A DNA stretch of 64,000 nucleotides from Tetracentron sinense (GCA_015143295.1 CM026570.1:3682047-3746046), one strand, 5' to 3'; positions 1-11,833 are shown, numbered from the stretch's first letter. Notes: generated by a model not told the origin, from the sequence alone. Numbers and translations: made by a program.

Positions 1-1580
1 TTATGTTAAAAAGTATTACAAGTTACTATATACAAACTTAAAAAAATATTACTCTATATTAATATAAATAGCATTACCTGCATGCGTGTAATAATTAAAT
101 TTCAAGTGGATCCAACTAAGCTTTGAATAAGTCAAGTAAAAATCAAATAGGGTTTGGCGGGTTTGGCTTGAGCTTACTTGTTCAAACATTTGATTAGCCT
201 GGTTAGTCGAGGTTAAAATGTATGTGATTCAAATGAACCGAGCTGATGAGTGACGCTTCTTATTTTAGGACACAACATTATTTAGCTATATTAGTTAACA
301 CTTAATACTTGTTAGTTGATTCGTTACTTGTTAAAAGCTCATTCGAGCTTGTTTATTTAATAAACAAATTAAGCTCGAACTAGATTTTCAAGCTTATTGA
401 GTTAAAGAGCAAAGCTTGAACACGCAAACTCAAATACTCTACTCATTAAAAACTCGGCTCAATTGAAATAAAAATTAATTGTTATACAAAAATTAATGGT
501 CTAACAAGCGTTGTTGCAAATAATCATATTTGTTCAAGTGCTTGACATATTGAATTTTTGTAAAAAAAAACACACTTTTATATAAACCATCTTATTTAGT
601 TCATACATAGCACAAATTATTTATTACAAAGCCATACACATTTATCTTTTCTTCTAATTATATAAATTTGTATAAATCTCATACCACATGCACACATGAG
701 TTTGAAATAGTTTATTTTCAAGATGATCATGATGAATTGATGAAATAATGATGATTGTACTAAAATGCTACCGTGTGTAGTTGTCATTTAAATAATATAA
801 TTAACATTCATATGATTATAAAATTCATTATTAGTAGTTTTAAAAAAATCGATTTTTTCTTTCAAATTTTCATTTTTTTTTCTTATTTAAAATAATATAA
901 ACTTTGAGAAATTAATTTTTTGATAGAATAAAAAAAAAGACAAATCATGTACAATTTTAAAGATATAATAAGATCACTAAAATTAATTTTAGCCAATTAT
1001 ATATAACTAAACCAAAACGATTCCAAATAGTACTAGGTATTCCATGTTTTTTCTTGGACTTCCATATTTCAAAGGAAGTTGTATAGACTGCAGTCTAAGA
1101 AGCATGGATACTACCTGTATTGTCATATTGGATACGATATTGTAAGGTAAGACTTAGCTGTGTTCTTAATTTTTCTCATATCTAAGTATCACCGTACCAT
1201 GCTTCCGCAGTAAACAAGTAGGTCAAACTGTCTGACATTGTGCCAAGATTGATTGATTGGCCATTGGGTGATAAGTCATCTGGAGAAAAACAACGTTAGG
1301 AATTCTGAGACTCGCAATGGACTCATTCGCCGAGCCCTATCATTACCCGTGTCTTTGCACATCATTGGAGCTTTGTGCCTACGACGTGTCATGCAAGGAC
1401 ACGTGAAGTTTCTGTCACGCCCGTTAAGTGCGCTTGACACTAGCCCTCCTCTTCTCCACCAATAGGAACAAACTTTGATGTGTATGAAAACCAATTAATT
1501 TATGACACGTAGCAAAATATCTGTGAAATGAGTTGGCAGGTCAATAGCCTGGTCGTAAACCCCACCAGCTCTTGGCTCCA
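1..1580. other. A+T-rich intergenic DNA upstream of the E2 gene
   Basis: No open frame here looks like a real exon. The stretch is very A+T rich, with poly-A and poly-T runs. Around 339-380 there is an imperfect palindrome built from GAGCTTGTTTATT and its complement, a shape often seen in degraded transposon ends. I see nothing else that can be named. Confidence 0.5.
1384..1405 (+). promoter_or_regulatory. ACGT-core pair (ABRE/G-box-like) upstream of the E2 gene
   Basis: ACGTGTC (1384-1390) and a full CACGTG G-box (1400-1405) lie about 270 bp before the E2 start codon. Such pairs bind bZIP factors in abscisic-acid and stress promoters. The known UBC32 gene of Arabidopsis is stress-induced, so the match is suggestive. 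The motif is short and can occur by chance. Confidence 0.3.
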
Positions 1581-1672
1581 GCCTATTTAGAAGCCGTTGG
1601 ACTTATTTTCTTCTTCGTCTTTATTTTCTTTTCCATTTTTTCTGATAATATTTTATATTTATTTTGGACGCC

Positions 1673-4600
1673 ATGGCGGAAGAGAAGTACAATCTGAAGA
1701 ACCCAGCGGTGAAGAGGATTCTTCAGGAGGTGAAGGAGATGCAGGCAAACCCTTCCGATGATTTCATGAGCCTTCCTCTCGAGGTATTTTCGCAACCCTA
1801 ATTTTCTAGGGTTTTTGCGCTTTTCGTGGTCTTCTTATTTAATTTTTCGATTTCAGGTTTTCAATTGAAGATATTTGTTTTTTTTTAAATTTGATTGGAT
1901 AAATTGTTTCTGATTATGATTTTGGAGAGATAGTTTGATAAGAAATGGATCCTTTTAATTATACTTTTTTTTGGGGGGTTGCTGTTGTTGGATAAAAAGA
2001 TGGACTGAAATTATGGGAAATGGGGTTTTGATTTTGCTGCAGAATATGATTAGGGTCTAGGGTTTCTATCGTTGGATGTTGAGACAATGCTTGTTAATGC
2101 GCAGATCTATAGTATTGTCAAAGAATTTTCCTTTGAAACAATCGCCGTCTGCAATTAGGGTCCGTTTTTTTTTTTGCTGAGACTTATAAAGCTTGACACT
2201 TTACACTTCTTCATGGTGGTTGGTAGGAATTTGGAGTCACTTTGTCGAGGTTTTGAATAAGATTAATTCTTACCATAATGAGATTTCAAGGCTTACATTT
2301 TTTTTATGAGATTTGAAATCATTCATTTTGCTACATTTAAAGTCTTACGGGAATTGCAATTCAATAGATGAAAAACATTGATACATCTAGTTCTCAAAAG
2401 AAAATGCATATTATCCATTGACAAAAATTACAAAGTGTCGAACTTTATAAGTCTCAACAAAAAAATGGATCCTCAAGGAAGATTTTCTGGGAATTTAGAA
2501 TAACCTTTCCATTATGTAAGAAAATTCGTTTAGTGCGTGGTTAGTGTAGGATTTAATGTTGTAATGGAGAATGAGTGTATACGAGCCTACCTTTCACCTA
2601 GGGATTTTTGGAGTATTGGTTAGGTTCTTAACAAATGGTATCAGAGCTTCAAGTATGAGTCTTAGAGGGGGCAACCTGGGAAAGGGATCCTTGGACGCCA
2701 TGGGCTAGAGTGAGACACCATAGGGAAAGGGCTACCTGAATGCTACATGCTATTAAAAAAAAGAGGCTAGAGTGAAAACCACCACAGAGTGGATCACCGT
2801 GGATGTCATTTGCGGAGCGTGGTGGTATGTTACGTTCCCCAATTGTATATGAACTTAGCTTTCCGCTCCTTAATCACCTATGGATTTTTAGAGCATTGGT
2901 TAGGCTCGTAACACGAAGTTAATCATAGGCATTCGGATTATTAGACTCTTTATATACCATTTAGGATTCTATTGTGGAAATTATAGGTTTTTTTTTCAAG
3001 TGCATGCACAATATCGTTACAAGATAGTGGCACTTGGGCTACCACATTTATTATCGTTACTGCTTGGTACATATGCAATTTTAATGAAATAGATCAAGCC
3101 ACCTTAGAATGAAAACACAAATGTGATACCGAGGAAGATTTATGGTAATCTGCGATGGAGTCTAATATAGTATGTGTCTTGGATCTAATTATATTAGATT
3201 AACTTAGATTGTTAGGTTGTTGCTATTTCTATCATTCACTTTTGTGAAAAATTAGACAGTTTCGAATATCACCAGGCTCTATTCTATATTGAGATTTCAT
3301 TGTGAGTTAGGAATTAGGATGTTGAGATATGCTAGGAGAGAGTGAATTGGCCAAGGAAAGGTTTTTCCTGGAATATACTTTGGAGATTACATTGAGCCAT
3401 TGCAAAGCTGAGAATCTTAATTTCTCAACAATAATCAGGCAACCTGCTGAATGCATTAATGTGATATTGGTGATCGGTGCGGCAGGTTTCTAGAGCTGGT
3501 TTATGGAAGTGCTGTTAAATAGAGTCTTCCTTGCTTTGACCACAATAAATGGCTGAATATGGTGCAGGAATAAGACGGGTGGTCTGTACTCTGTACCTTG
3601 GTGACTTTGACAAAAGGGAATTAGCTGTTCAAGAAGGCCAGGATAAAAAGTTATTCTTCTTCAAATGAAACAGATATGGAAGTAGCAACTACCTAACAAA
3701 TTTAGCAATTGGACTCCTCTCTGTTTAGATACCCATGTTGTGTCTGATTGCTATTTTGTTACATTGCGTGAAGCGTGCACCATGGTTAATGAAATGTGTA
3801 TACTGTATATGCAAATTCTTCTGTCCTGTTTCTTTATATGTATTACCAGCGGTGTAGTTAATTTCAATCATGGGCATTTTTATTAGTCTTTCAGAAATTA
3901 ACTGATTTTTATCCATTGTGGTCAGGAAAATATATTTGAATGGCAATTCGCGATCAGGGGCCCTTGTGATACCGAGTTTGAGGGAGGAATCTATCATGGA
4001 AGGATTCAGTTGCCTGCAGAGTATCCATTCCAGCCTCCTGCATTTATGTTGTTAACTGTAATAACCTTACTCTTCATAGGAGACTATGTTGTGCAGACCT
4101 GTCTAATATTTTCATTTGGGACCATGGTTATGTGTTGTTTATTATTAGATTTCTATTTTTCCTAACTTATTTTTCACATGGTGTGCTTATTAAGTTTTAC
4201 TGGCCTTGTTCTTCCAGCCAAATGGCCGTTTTGAAACACAAACCAAGATATGCCTAAGCATATCAAATCATCACCCCGAACATTGGCAGCCATCATGGAG
4301 CGGTATACTTCTTCTCTTTTGGCATAGTGGTTGTGAATATGAATGAAAATGCATGCGAACTTTCATTTTAAGGATTTAAATGTTTGAGAAACTCTGTCAT
4401 GCTGCGCTTTGCGCTGCATTGCCAGTTCCAAGTATTGGTAGAGGGCGAGGGCTGCATCTGGTGTAATTTTTTTTTGCAAAATCCTATCGCATGAATCCTG
4501 AAATGTTGATGATATTTGAGAGTTTAGATGACTGAGGGTAAATCTATTTATATACCCTAACACATACATGTTTTTGTGCTGTGTATATCATGTGAGTTTT

Positions 4601-5514
4601 GCAATGTTGCACTCTGAGTTTTATTTGGGTACTTTTATCCATTGGATATATTTTTTCCATTCCACGTCCAAATTTTTACTTTTTTTAGCACCAAATTGGC
4701 AAATTCAGTGCATTACGTATTCTTTGGTTAACAGACTTAGACGAGCATTGCTTTAGAAATAATTTTCCTGGGTATTTTTGCAATGTTGCACTAGTTTTTG
4801 ATCTCGCTGATGTACAATTGTTGTTGGCAGTTCGGACTGCTTTAGTAGCATTGATTGCATTCATGCCCACCAACCCAGATGGTGCATTGGGCTCGCTGGA
4901 TTATAAGAAGGAAGAAAGGCATGCATTGGCCATCAAATCCCATGAAACAGCCCCAATATTTGGTACTCCTGAACGGCAAAACCTAATTGATGAGGTCTAC
5001 TCAACTAAAATCTTCTATTTAGATACTTATACGAAACAATTTCTGAACTCTCCCCCACTTAACAAAACCGCTACTGATGCCACAGATTCATCATTATATG
5101 CTGAGCAAGGCTCCCCAAGTTCCCCAGCTCAGCTCTCCACAGACATCAGAAGAACACTCAACTAACCAAGAGGACGAAGCCCAGGTTAGTCCTCAAAATG
5201 CTGGTGTCATAGCAGCAGGTGAGGATGCTGTGGAGCATGAAAATCCAGGAGACAACAGGATTCAGGAGGTTGCGCATGAGGTCCGTGTAAATGCTAATGC
5301 TGGCCGGTTGAGAGTCAGCTTTAGTGCGGGAGTGAGGATGTCGAGCCAGATGCCCGCTGATGAGCAGATGCAAGAAGCAAAAGTACAGAAGCCCGCCAAT
5401 GACCGCTTATTCACATGGGCAGCTATCGGGCTTACCTTTGCTATTGTGATTCTTTTACTGAAAAAATTTCTGAAATCTAGTGGACAAGGTGCCGGTTACA
5501 TGGATGGATTTTAA
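1673..5514 (+). CDS. UBC32: ER tail-anchored ubiquitin-conjugating enzyme E2, UBC32/UBE2J type
   Basis: There are five exons: 1673-1783, 3926-4057, 4218-4302, 4831-4994 and 5086-5514. All introns are GT-AG and the frame stays open to TAA, giving 306 aa. The product begins MAEEKYNLKNPAVKRILQEV, the conserved start of plant UBC32-34. The E2 fold covers about residues 11-160, with the catalytic cysteine at Cys93 in TKICLSIS followed by HPEHWQPSW. A polar linker of about 110 residues leads to one hydrophobic segment near residues 272-289, so this should be a C-terminal tail anchor. The family works with ER ligases in ER-associated degradation. The length is closest to UBC32 (about 309 aa) rather than the shorter UBC33/34. 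Intron 1 (2.1 kb) carries a TIR element and a TRIM. UBC33/34 identity cannot be excluded. Confidence 0.93.
2158..2472. mobile_element. TIR element (MITE) in E2 intron 1
   Basis: Both ends carry the same inverted block: GGGTCCG plus a T run, then GAGACTTATAAAG on the left, matched on the right by CTTTATAAGTCTC, an A run and GGATCC. The body is about 315 bp with no coding capacity. I could not find a clear target duplication, so the superfamily is open. A relative with a similar terminus (GGTCCGTTCTTT, GACTTATAAAG) lies at 17329-17623. Confidence 0.6.
2557..2913 (+). mobile_element. TRIM-like miniature LTR retrotransposon in E2 intron 1
   Basis: Two short direct repeats, 2557-2633 and 2828-2913, both start TGTT and end TAACA. 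They share CACCTANGGATTTTT and a GGTTAGG tail. Directly after the first lies TGGTATCAGAGC (2636-2647), the initiator-Met tRNA primer-binding site used by plant LTR retrotransposons. The whole unit is about 357 bp and has no coding region, which fits a TRIM. The two repeats are clearly diverged and no target duplication is visible, so the insertion is old. Confidence 0.6.
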
Positions 5515-6455
5515 TTGTTTGGTGTTTGCTTGACAGTTTTTATCAAGTATCAAGCTACTAGTACATATAAAAGAAACGGGTTTGTGTTTTCCTTCCAAAA
5601 AGATCATCTGTAATATAGTTATAATCACACATGATTTGCAGATCGATAATATAACTGCAACTTTGCTGTTGAGCATAGTTTTATCTATTGGGTGATTTAG
5701 AATTGCATGAACTCTTGTGGTCGGTTAAGAGGTGTGTGCTGAATACTTTTAACTTCAAAATGGAAGTCGGATTTGTTGGAATTGTAGCTGTAAACGGAGT
5801 GAATTTGAAGCAGATAGTGGTATATCTGAATTGGTATCGGATTACATATCCGACTATGGGTGATTAAGATAAAGTCTTAAGAATATCACAGCGACCACCC
5901 TCATTTGAGGGGCAAACCTTTGTCATTCTAGCTCGAAGGGCCACATACATTTAGAAAGATTTTAATGGTGGGTGGTTTTCATTTTTCAAAGTCAGTAATA
6001 ATTTATTTACAGTGGAATCCCTTTACAGCTGCATAAATGTCTAGAATTTGTTTTGAATTTTGTTTGCGTTTGTGTTTCTGGGGAAGAAACCATTTAAGGA
6101 GTTAGGAGACAGAAACAGAAAGCGTTTCCTCCCAACAGCTTCCAAAAAGTCTATACAACTTGGTTCATTCCATGATGTATGCACACCAATCCCCCTTACC
6201 TTATCAACCCTCATATTTGCCAAAATGTCCTGTTTTTTTTTGTTTTGTCTTTCTACATTATAGTCTCAACTCAATTTCAAATGTCATGGAGATATGCCAT
6301 CGTAAATGGGATCCACCAGTTCAACGGGTTAGATAAGCAAGTCTATATGTATATATTTATATAACACAAAGTCTAGAGGAGACACAGGGAATTGAGGAAC
6401 CTCCCAATTCTAGCTGTGATGACAAGGTGTGTCCCTCTCACGACAATGGTCCAGT
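5515..6455. other. 3' flank of the E2 gene; no gene seen
   Basis: This probably holds the E2 3' UTR in its first 150-250 bases, followed by A+T-rich spacer. Short open frames near 6041-6364 overlap on both strands and match nothing recognisable. Confidence 0.45.
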
Positions 6456-6595
6456 TAGGGCTGTCAATGGGTTGAATTTAAACCGCATCTATCAGGATCC
6501 GAATCCTATTTGATTAAAAAATCTGACATATCCAAATCTAATGGAGATTTGTCGGATTCTGAATTATCTAATCTGAATTTGAATGTGATTATATA
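6456..6595 (+). mobile_element. Partial TAGGGCTG-type hAT-like element, split by a Helitron
   Basis: TAGGGCTGTCAATGGGTTG at 6456 matches the terminal inverted repeat of the complete hAT-like elements at 44857-45365 and 61658-62139. The matching right terminus is not visible. The sequence resumes after the Helitron (7092 onward) with similar A+T-rich text (AATATCCAAATCTAAT) and then decays. This is read as a degraded host element into which the Helitron inserted. Confidence 0.4.
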
Positions 6596-7091
6596 TCTCT
6601 ACTATTATAATGAGAGAAACGTAGTTAAAAAGTTGGTTATTTTTTTCCAATATTCTTAATGAGTCCCAATTTTATGGTATCTTATAGTTAGTAAGGATGA
6701 ATTTTTTATATTTTTCCAATTTTGTTCATAACTTCGTATAAAAAAAAATTAAAATATTATGTTATCTTATTTTATATGAGAAAAGTTAGTAGGGGTATTG
6801 AAGTAATATCAACTACAACTAACAATAATCCCTAAATATCTCTACGAATCCCTCAAATCATTATCTTTATCTTCTCTCATGCTTTCTTCGTCTCTCAACG
6901 AAGAGGCTCACCCTCTCTACGTTCTAATTACTTTTGAAGAGAAAAAATAAGGTAATTTCAACCTACTATTCCATCTTTTTAAGTTAAAATTTTAAAACGA
7001 AAATTTTTAAAATTTTCTCATTAGAGTCCCTCTTCCCAATCTCTCTCCCCTTCCCTTCTCTCTCACGTGCATCACAAGTGCCGCCCATTAG
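6596..7091 (+). mobile_element. Small non-autonomous Helitron
   Basis: It starts TCTCTACTATTATAATGAG, the usual plant Helitron 5' terminus. It ends with a short hairpin (CACGTGCATCACAAGTG) a few bases before CCCATTAG, a CTRR end with one substitution. The flanking bases are A and T, as expected for A^T insertion. The 496-bp body has no coding capacity. A second copy in reverse orientation lies at 35950-36355 and ends in the canonical CTAG; both share the internal stretch TTGAAGTAATATCAACNACA. Confidence 0.75.
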
Positions 7092-7686
7092 TTCAAGATG
7101 ATGTGATTATATATTAAATATCCAAATCTAATCCTATTAATATGAACTTGGTTGAACTTTTTACATCATTTGATTTGATTTTAATTTGTCAACATTAACT
7201 TAGATTCACTGGATTCTATTTAGGTTATAAAAATCTTTAATTTTCTAACCTTTATCGGATGACTTAAATAACTTATCACATGTTAAGTTTTTAGGGGAGG
7301 GCATATTAGGCGGCTCACTAGAACATCACCTTATATTTAGTCGAACTAATCCCTAAAAAGGTGAGTTAAGTTTTTTTTCAAAAGAAAGTCTGTCTTGAGC
7401 TTAATTTATTTAAATATTGGAGCCTAACTAAAAAATTAACTAAAGGTTAGCTCAAAAAGCTCAGCTGAACAGAGCCTACGAGCCAGCCTAACTTCAGTGC
7501 TGCCTAATATTTGTTCTGTCCTGGCTAGACCAAAACCGTTTGGTCCTTGTCCCACAGTCAACACGTGTTGATTTTAACACTCTTGAGAACTATGGTTAAG
7601 ATTCATAAATCTTAAGGTTCAACCATCTAATTTTAATTTTTTAGGGGAAAAAAAAAACATTTAAAACTTGTTAAACAAGGTTAAAA
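7092..7686. other. Repeat-rich spacer, no gene
   Basis: A+T-rich DNA with loose inverted text such as GAGTTAAG and CTTAAC, including remnants related to the TTAAC-type MITEs further on. No reading frame or RNA gene is supported. Confidence 0.4.
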
Positions 7687-8050
7687 GACTCGTAATCTTC
7701 TCCATTTGTAACCGGTTTTTGGCAAAACCGGTTACACCCCTGTGGTTGCCACGTATCCCTTTTTACACCTCTTAACCATGGTTAAGATTCACCTATCCCT
7801 AAGGTTCATCCAGCCATCTTTAGTTTTTAGAAAAAAAATATTTAAAAAATTAACCTTAAGAGTTGGTAAATTTTAATCACAGTTAACAAATTTTATTATT
7901 ATTATTTTTTTAAAACACCAAGCATAGATTGGTGAACCCTAGGGTGAGTGAATCTTAACCATAGTTAAGAAGTGTCAAAACGGACATGTGGCCACCTCAG
8001 GGCGTAACCGGTTTTGCAAAACCGGTCACAACTTGAGAAGAATACGAGTC
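7687..8050. mobile_element. Mutator-like MITE, AACCGGTT family, copy A
   Basis: The terminal inverted repeats begin GACTCGTAATCTTCTCC and run into a second, self-complementary block, GTAACCGG...CCGGTTAC, so each end can also fold on itself. Inside lies a further inverted pair around TTAACCATGGTTAAGATTCA. Related copies are at 18821-19115 (9-bp target duplication TATCTTAAT) and 52078-52448. This copy lies about 480 bp upstream of the ERF TATA box. Confidence 0.7.
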
Positions 8051-8533
8051 AGAACTAAATCCGGTCTCCTTTTAAGAAGCCTGAGGAGCTTTCAAAGATA
8101 AGAAAAGGAAAAAGGCTAGTTTAGTAATTTTGGGTTCATGCGAGAGGCATTTTGTACCAAAACCATCCCAAATGGCAAGTGCGTGTCCTTCCTTTCACTC
8201 AACCGTTAAATTTTGGAAGGACTCAGGGACTTGCGTTACAACTGCTACTCCCCAGTCACAACAATACTCTCTTTCCAACCAAACATTGCCACGTGATTAT
8301 ATCTCTGATCAGTCCAACTTGCCAGGTTAGTCCACAAACGGGTCCCACCCTAGCTCTTTCTCTCGAAATCCTCCGAATCGTACGGTCCCTATCGTTCCCA
8401 TCTCTTCACCCACTTGTGTCCCTTTCTCTTTTTAACTTTTCTTGATTTTCTCCTCACCATTGGATCAAAAAAAAGAGACAAAAGTTATTACGCGGTTTGT
8501 CCGTTTCTGTATATTATGGTGTAACCGTCTCAC

Positions 8534-8540
8534 TATAAAT
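8534..8540 (+). promoter_or_regulatory. TATA box of the ERF gene
   Basis: CACTATAAATC sits about 80 bp before the start codon and is followed by a CT-rich leader (8580-8610) typical of plant 5' UTRs. No ATG lies between about 8560 and the start at 8619. A CACGTG G-box is present at 8291-8296. Confidence 0.55.
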
Positions 8541-8618
8541 CAAAGACAGACGGCCAGAGGAGAGTCTCTGCAGTCTGCGCTTACCTCTCTCTCTCTTTCT
8601 CGCTCAAGACTTCTCAAG

Positions 8619-9442
8619 ATGTGTGGAGGTGCCATTATTTCCGACTTCATTGCCGTAAAACGTGGCCGGAACCTGACGACAGAGGGCCACCGGTCGGAAT
8701 TCGACACCATTTCCGATCTCCTGGGCTTAGACTTCAATGATAACGATTATTCGGCCCAGTTCAACCAGTTCAGTTCCAAGCCTAAGCAACACATGAAGAA
8801 AGGTACGTAATTAGATTCTTATATCTGGGGTAATTTAATCATTGAAAGACATAAAACTGGGTTTGTTTGCTGATAAAAATGTAATCTTGGAGTGTAGGAA
8901 AGAGCAAAAAGGCTAACAAGACGAACCCCGTTGAAGCAGAAGACGCGAAGAGCAAGAAACAGGGAACGAGAATTCGAAAGAACGTATACAGAGGCATCAG
9001 ACAGAGGCCATGGGGAAAATGGGCGGCTGAGATTCGTGACCCGAATAAGGGCGTTCGGGTATGGCTCGGTACGTACAACACCGCTGAAGAAGCCGCAAGA
9101 GCTTATGATGAAGCCGCGAAACGAATCCGAGGAGGCAAAGCCAAGCTCAACTTTGCCGAACCACCACCACCGCCACCTAAGCGACGTTGCATCATCACCG
9201 AGTCGACTCAACCGAGTTTTCTAACAATGATGGGGTTTCCATTGAAAGAGGATGTTTGCGATCAGAATCAACAGGGGAGTGATTTGGAACTGAAAGATCA
9301 TATCTCTAGCTTGGAATCGTTTCTGGGGTTGGAGCCTGAATCGTCCGAGTCAGAGTGGAGTGGCGATTCGGAATCGGTGGAATCGGTGGATCTTTGGTTG
9401 ATGGATGACGTTCCTGGTACTCATCAACACCTTGTTTATTGA
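8619..9442 (+). CDS. Group VII ethylene response factor (RAP2.3-like AP2/ERF)
   Basis: Exons 8619-8802 and 8898-9442 are joined by one short GT-AG intron, giving 242 aa. The protein begins [10 protein letters not shown], the hallmark of group VII ERFs. After Met removal, Cys2 is the oxygen- and nitric-oxide-sensed N-degron (Cys/Arg branch), so the protein should be unstable in air and stable in hypoxia. The single AP2/ERF domain covers residues 91-147 ([20 protein letters not shown] ... KLNF), with Ala and Asp in the ERF-type positions of WAAEIRD. A basic KRR cluster follows near residue 175. The acidic C-terminus ends in a WLMDD-type motif near the end. The one-intron layout just before the DNA-binding domain is the usual group VII structure. 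The length suits the short RAP2.3/EBP members, not RAP2.2 or RAP2.12. Confidence 0.94.
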
Positions 9443-9907
9443 GAAATAAGTACACAGTACAAAGTGCTTAGGGTCTATTTTATTATATGCTGTTTACGGT
9501 GCATAGACGTATATACGATAATAAGATGCATCATCGTAGTACTTGTAGTTGTCTTTGTCTGGTGTTTGTTTGAGAGACTCTTGGGTTGTGTGTGATGTCG
9601 GTGCATGTATTTTTTTTGGTAGTATCTTTCAGTACTCCTCTGAACCTCGCTCAGGATATCAGTATTATATATATCTTGTATTACAATATTGTTATTGCCA
9701 TTATCGTGACGATGATTTGTTTCTAAGAAGCTAGATTATAGAGTATAGGAAGCTTAATTAATTGTCGCACGCATTACATGATGTATACCTCTAGGTAGCT
9801 AAAAATATATAATCTAGAGTCTTCTAATATTCTAGATGCAGATGGCTAACTATAGGTATGTGTATATATATATATATATTATATAATCCACACCAAACAA
9901 TGATATA
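9443..9907. other. 3' flank of the ERF gene
   Basis: Probable 3' UTR followed by A+T-rich spacer, with a short TA microsatellite at about 9862-9882. No gene is supported. Confidence 0.4.
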
Positions 9908-10063
9908 CGGAATGCTAGCCCCAATCATAATCTTTCCTAATGACAAGTAAAGGTAACTAGTGTCAAACCATTTTTTTGTTATAAGGCAGCAACACCACAT
10001 GTTGCACCTAAGCTGCGTCTTAGGGAAGATGTTGACTTATTGCTTTTGGGGCTAGCACTCCTC
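9908..10063. mobile_element. MITE, GCTAGCCCC family, copy 1
   Basis: The left end GGAATGCTAGCCCCAA is mirrored by TTGGGGCTAGCACTCCTC on the right. The internal GCAACACCACATGTTGCACC also occurs, slightly changed, in the copy at 59340-59557, which has a clean 9-bp target duplication. The body is about 156 bp and non-coding. No duplication is visible at this copy. Confidence 0.6.
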
Positions 10064-11256
10064 TAAGGTTTATGGTGTTGGAACTCTAATGGAGTAGAGT
10101 TTCTGATGCAGCCAACCACCTCCTAATTATAACTCCTCTCTTTCCGCTGTTTCTAATCCTACCCCTTCCCAGCAAAAATTCAACAACCACTGCAAGAGAG
10201 AGAGAGTCGTAACTTTGTTTATTTTCTTTTCATAGTTTTTTCGTACAAGACATGTATTAGTAAGTTAATAAATTGGTGGACATATCAACTACCTCACTTT
10301 TTAGACACTCGAATTGACGTCACTCAGATACACTCCTACTGTTGCTGGAACAGTCACCGAAGTGTATAATTAGTTATCCTCTTGCAACAGTAGAAATGAC
10401 TTAAATCTCTTATTTTAGCACATCTCTTACGTGATCCTTACTTTTTATCTATTAATTGTTATCGTTAGAGCTGAATCTGGAATAGAGAGTATTCTTAAGT
10501 AAATTAATTTTAATTTGTGCTGGTTGCTGCAACTAAACAACTGAATTTGTGTCTTCCAAAGGGAAGATGCATGCACGAAGCATGAGAGTGCGACCCAAAC
10601 CTGAATAGGGTCTTGGTGGGACACTTAGAGGACACTTTATCAAATGTATAAAGTCACTTGGATCTTCTTGCGAAGTGAAACGCCATAAAAAGTCATATAA
10701 AATTAGGTTAACGTCTCTCACCATATATTTATATATATCATTACGTCAAATTTAATGTTATCTTAATCAATGTTAGTGGGAGTGCATACACCTAAGTGTG
10801 GATCTAACTCCACTTGAGAAGGTATTTTGGTTTTTAATATGCTTTTTAATCCTCGAAAACAGACCCGTTTGCGCCGTTTAACAATAATCTGATTTAATTT
10901 GGTTAAGATAACGGAGTCAAAGAAAATGAAGTGAAGCATCATTTTAGGTATATGTAATTGGTTGGTGTCATAGCCTGTATCTTGAGCTGACTACATTAAC
11001 TTTTATCAACGAAATATTTGGATGAAGAACTAAGTTAATTTCTTGTGCTTAAAAGCCTGTTTCAAACGTTTTGGTAAGAATATGTGGTCCACCTCACGGA
11101 TTACGCATGGCATGAAATCTTGGTTTGTTTATATTATACTATATTTCAGTCTGCATTAGTCATACTATTGGACTCTCTTGGTTGACGATCCTTAGTAAAA
11201 TGTTGAATCGTAAATGACCCACGCTTTCCCACGTGATTGGCTTGGCCTGGGGTTAG
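10064..11256. other. Gene-free spacer
   Basis: No exon, RNA gene or defined repeat is convincing here. The sequence is A+T rich with a GA run near 10195-10206. Confidence 0.4.
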
Positions 11257-11607
11257 TGTCACGTGCTTATGTTTAGTCCCACATCAGTCATGTACTAAAC
11301 GTTTCGGGCCATTAGTGTGAGAATAGGCAGCATCTGAATTGACTAGTCACATCGGTTGACAAGCGTTCTGTGACAAGTGGTATCAGAGCCAACCCAGGGA
11401 CATTGGGGGTGTTGGACGGATTCATAACACGTCGGGATTCAAGGTTGGATCCTCCTGATGAGGACGTCAGAGATTTAGGCGGGAGAGCCTGTCACGTGCG
11501 TATGTTTAGTTCCACACCAGTCATGACTGGACATTTTGGGCCATTGGTGTGAGAGTAGGCAATATTTGAATTGACTAGTCACTTCGGTTGGCAAACGCTC
11601 CGTGACA
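11257..11607 (+). mobile_element. Complete TRIM retrotransposon
   Basis: Two LTRs of 119 bp (11257-11375) and 118 bp (11490-11607) both run from TGTCACGTGC to GTGACA. A perfect primer-binding site, TGGTATCAGAGCC, lies at 11378-11390, two bases after LTR 1. A purine tract GGCGGGAGAG precedes LTR 2. TTAG flanks both sides as a short target duplication. At 351 bp with no coding region, this is a textbook terminal-repeat retrotransposon in miniature. It must depend on an autonomous element elsewhere for its enzymes. Confidence 0.88.
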
Positions 11608-11833
11608 TTAGACTTCGGCATGGCTCGGGTGCCTAAGGAGCTTGACACGCCAATCTTAATCTTGGTTCCTCAAGTGTATATATCCTAAGCTAAGCTAGGG
11701 TTTCACCCCTATAAGAGGAAAAGATAAACTTAACATTTGTGCAAAAATATAAAAGAGTTGCAGCTATGAGGTTGCAGTTGTTGAGAGAGGGAGTTTTTTT
11801 TTGTCTTTCTAAAATAGCCTTCAACAAAACGAT

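Noticed and set aside
4363..4873. Short frames inside E2 introns
   Set aside because: They overlap introns of a well-defined gene and match nothing.
8819..9211. A 130-residue minus-strand frame across the ERF gene
   Set aside because: Antisense shadow of the ERF second exon, which is plainly the real gene.
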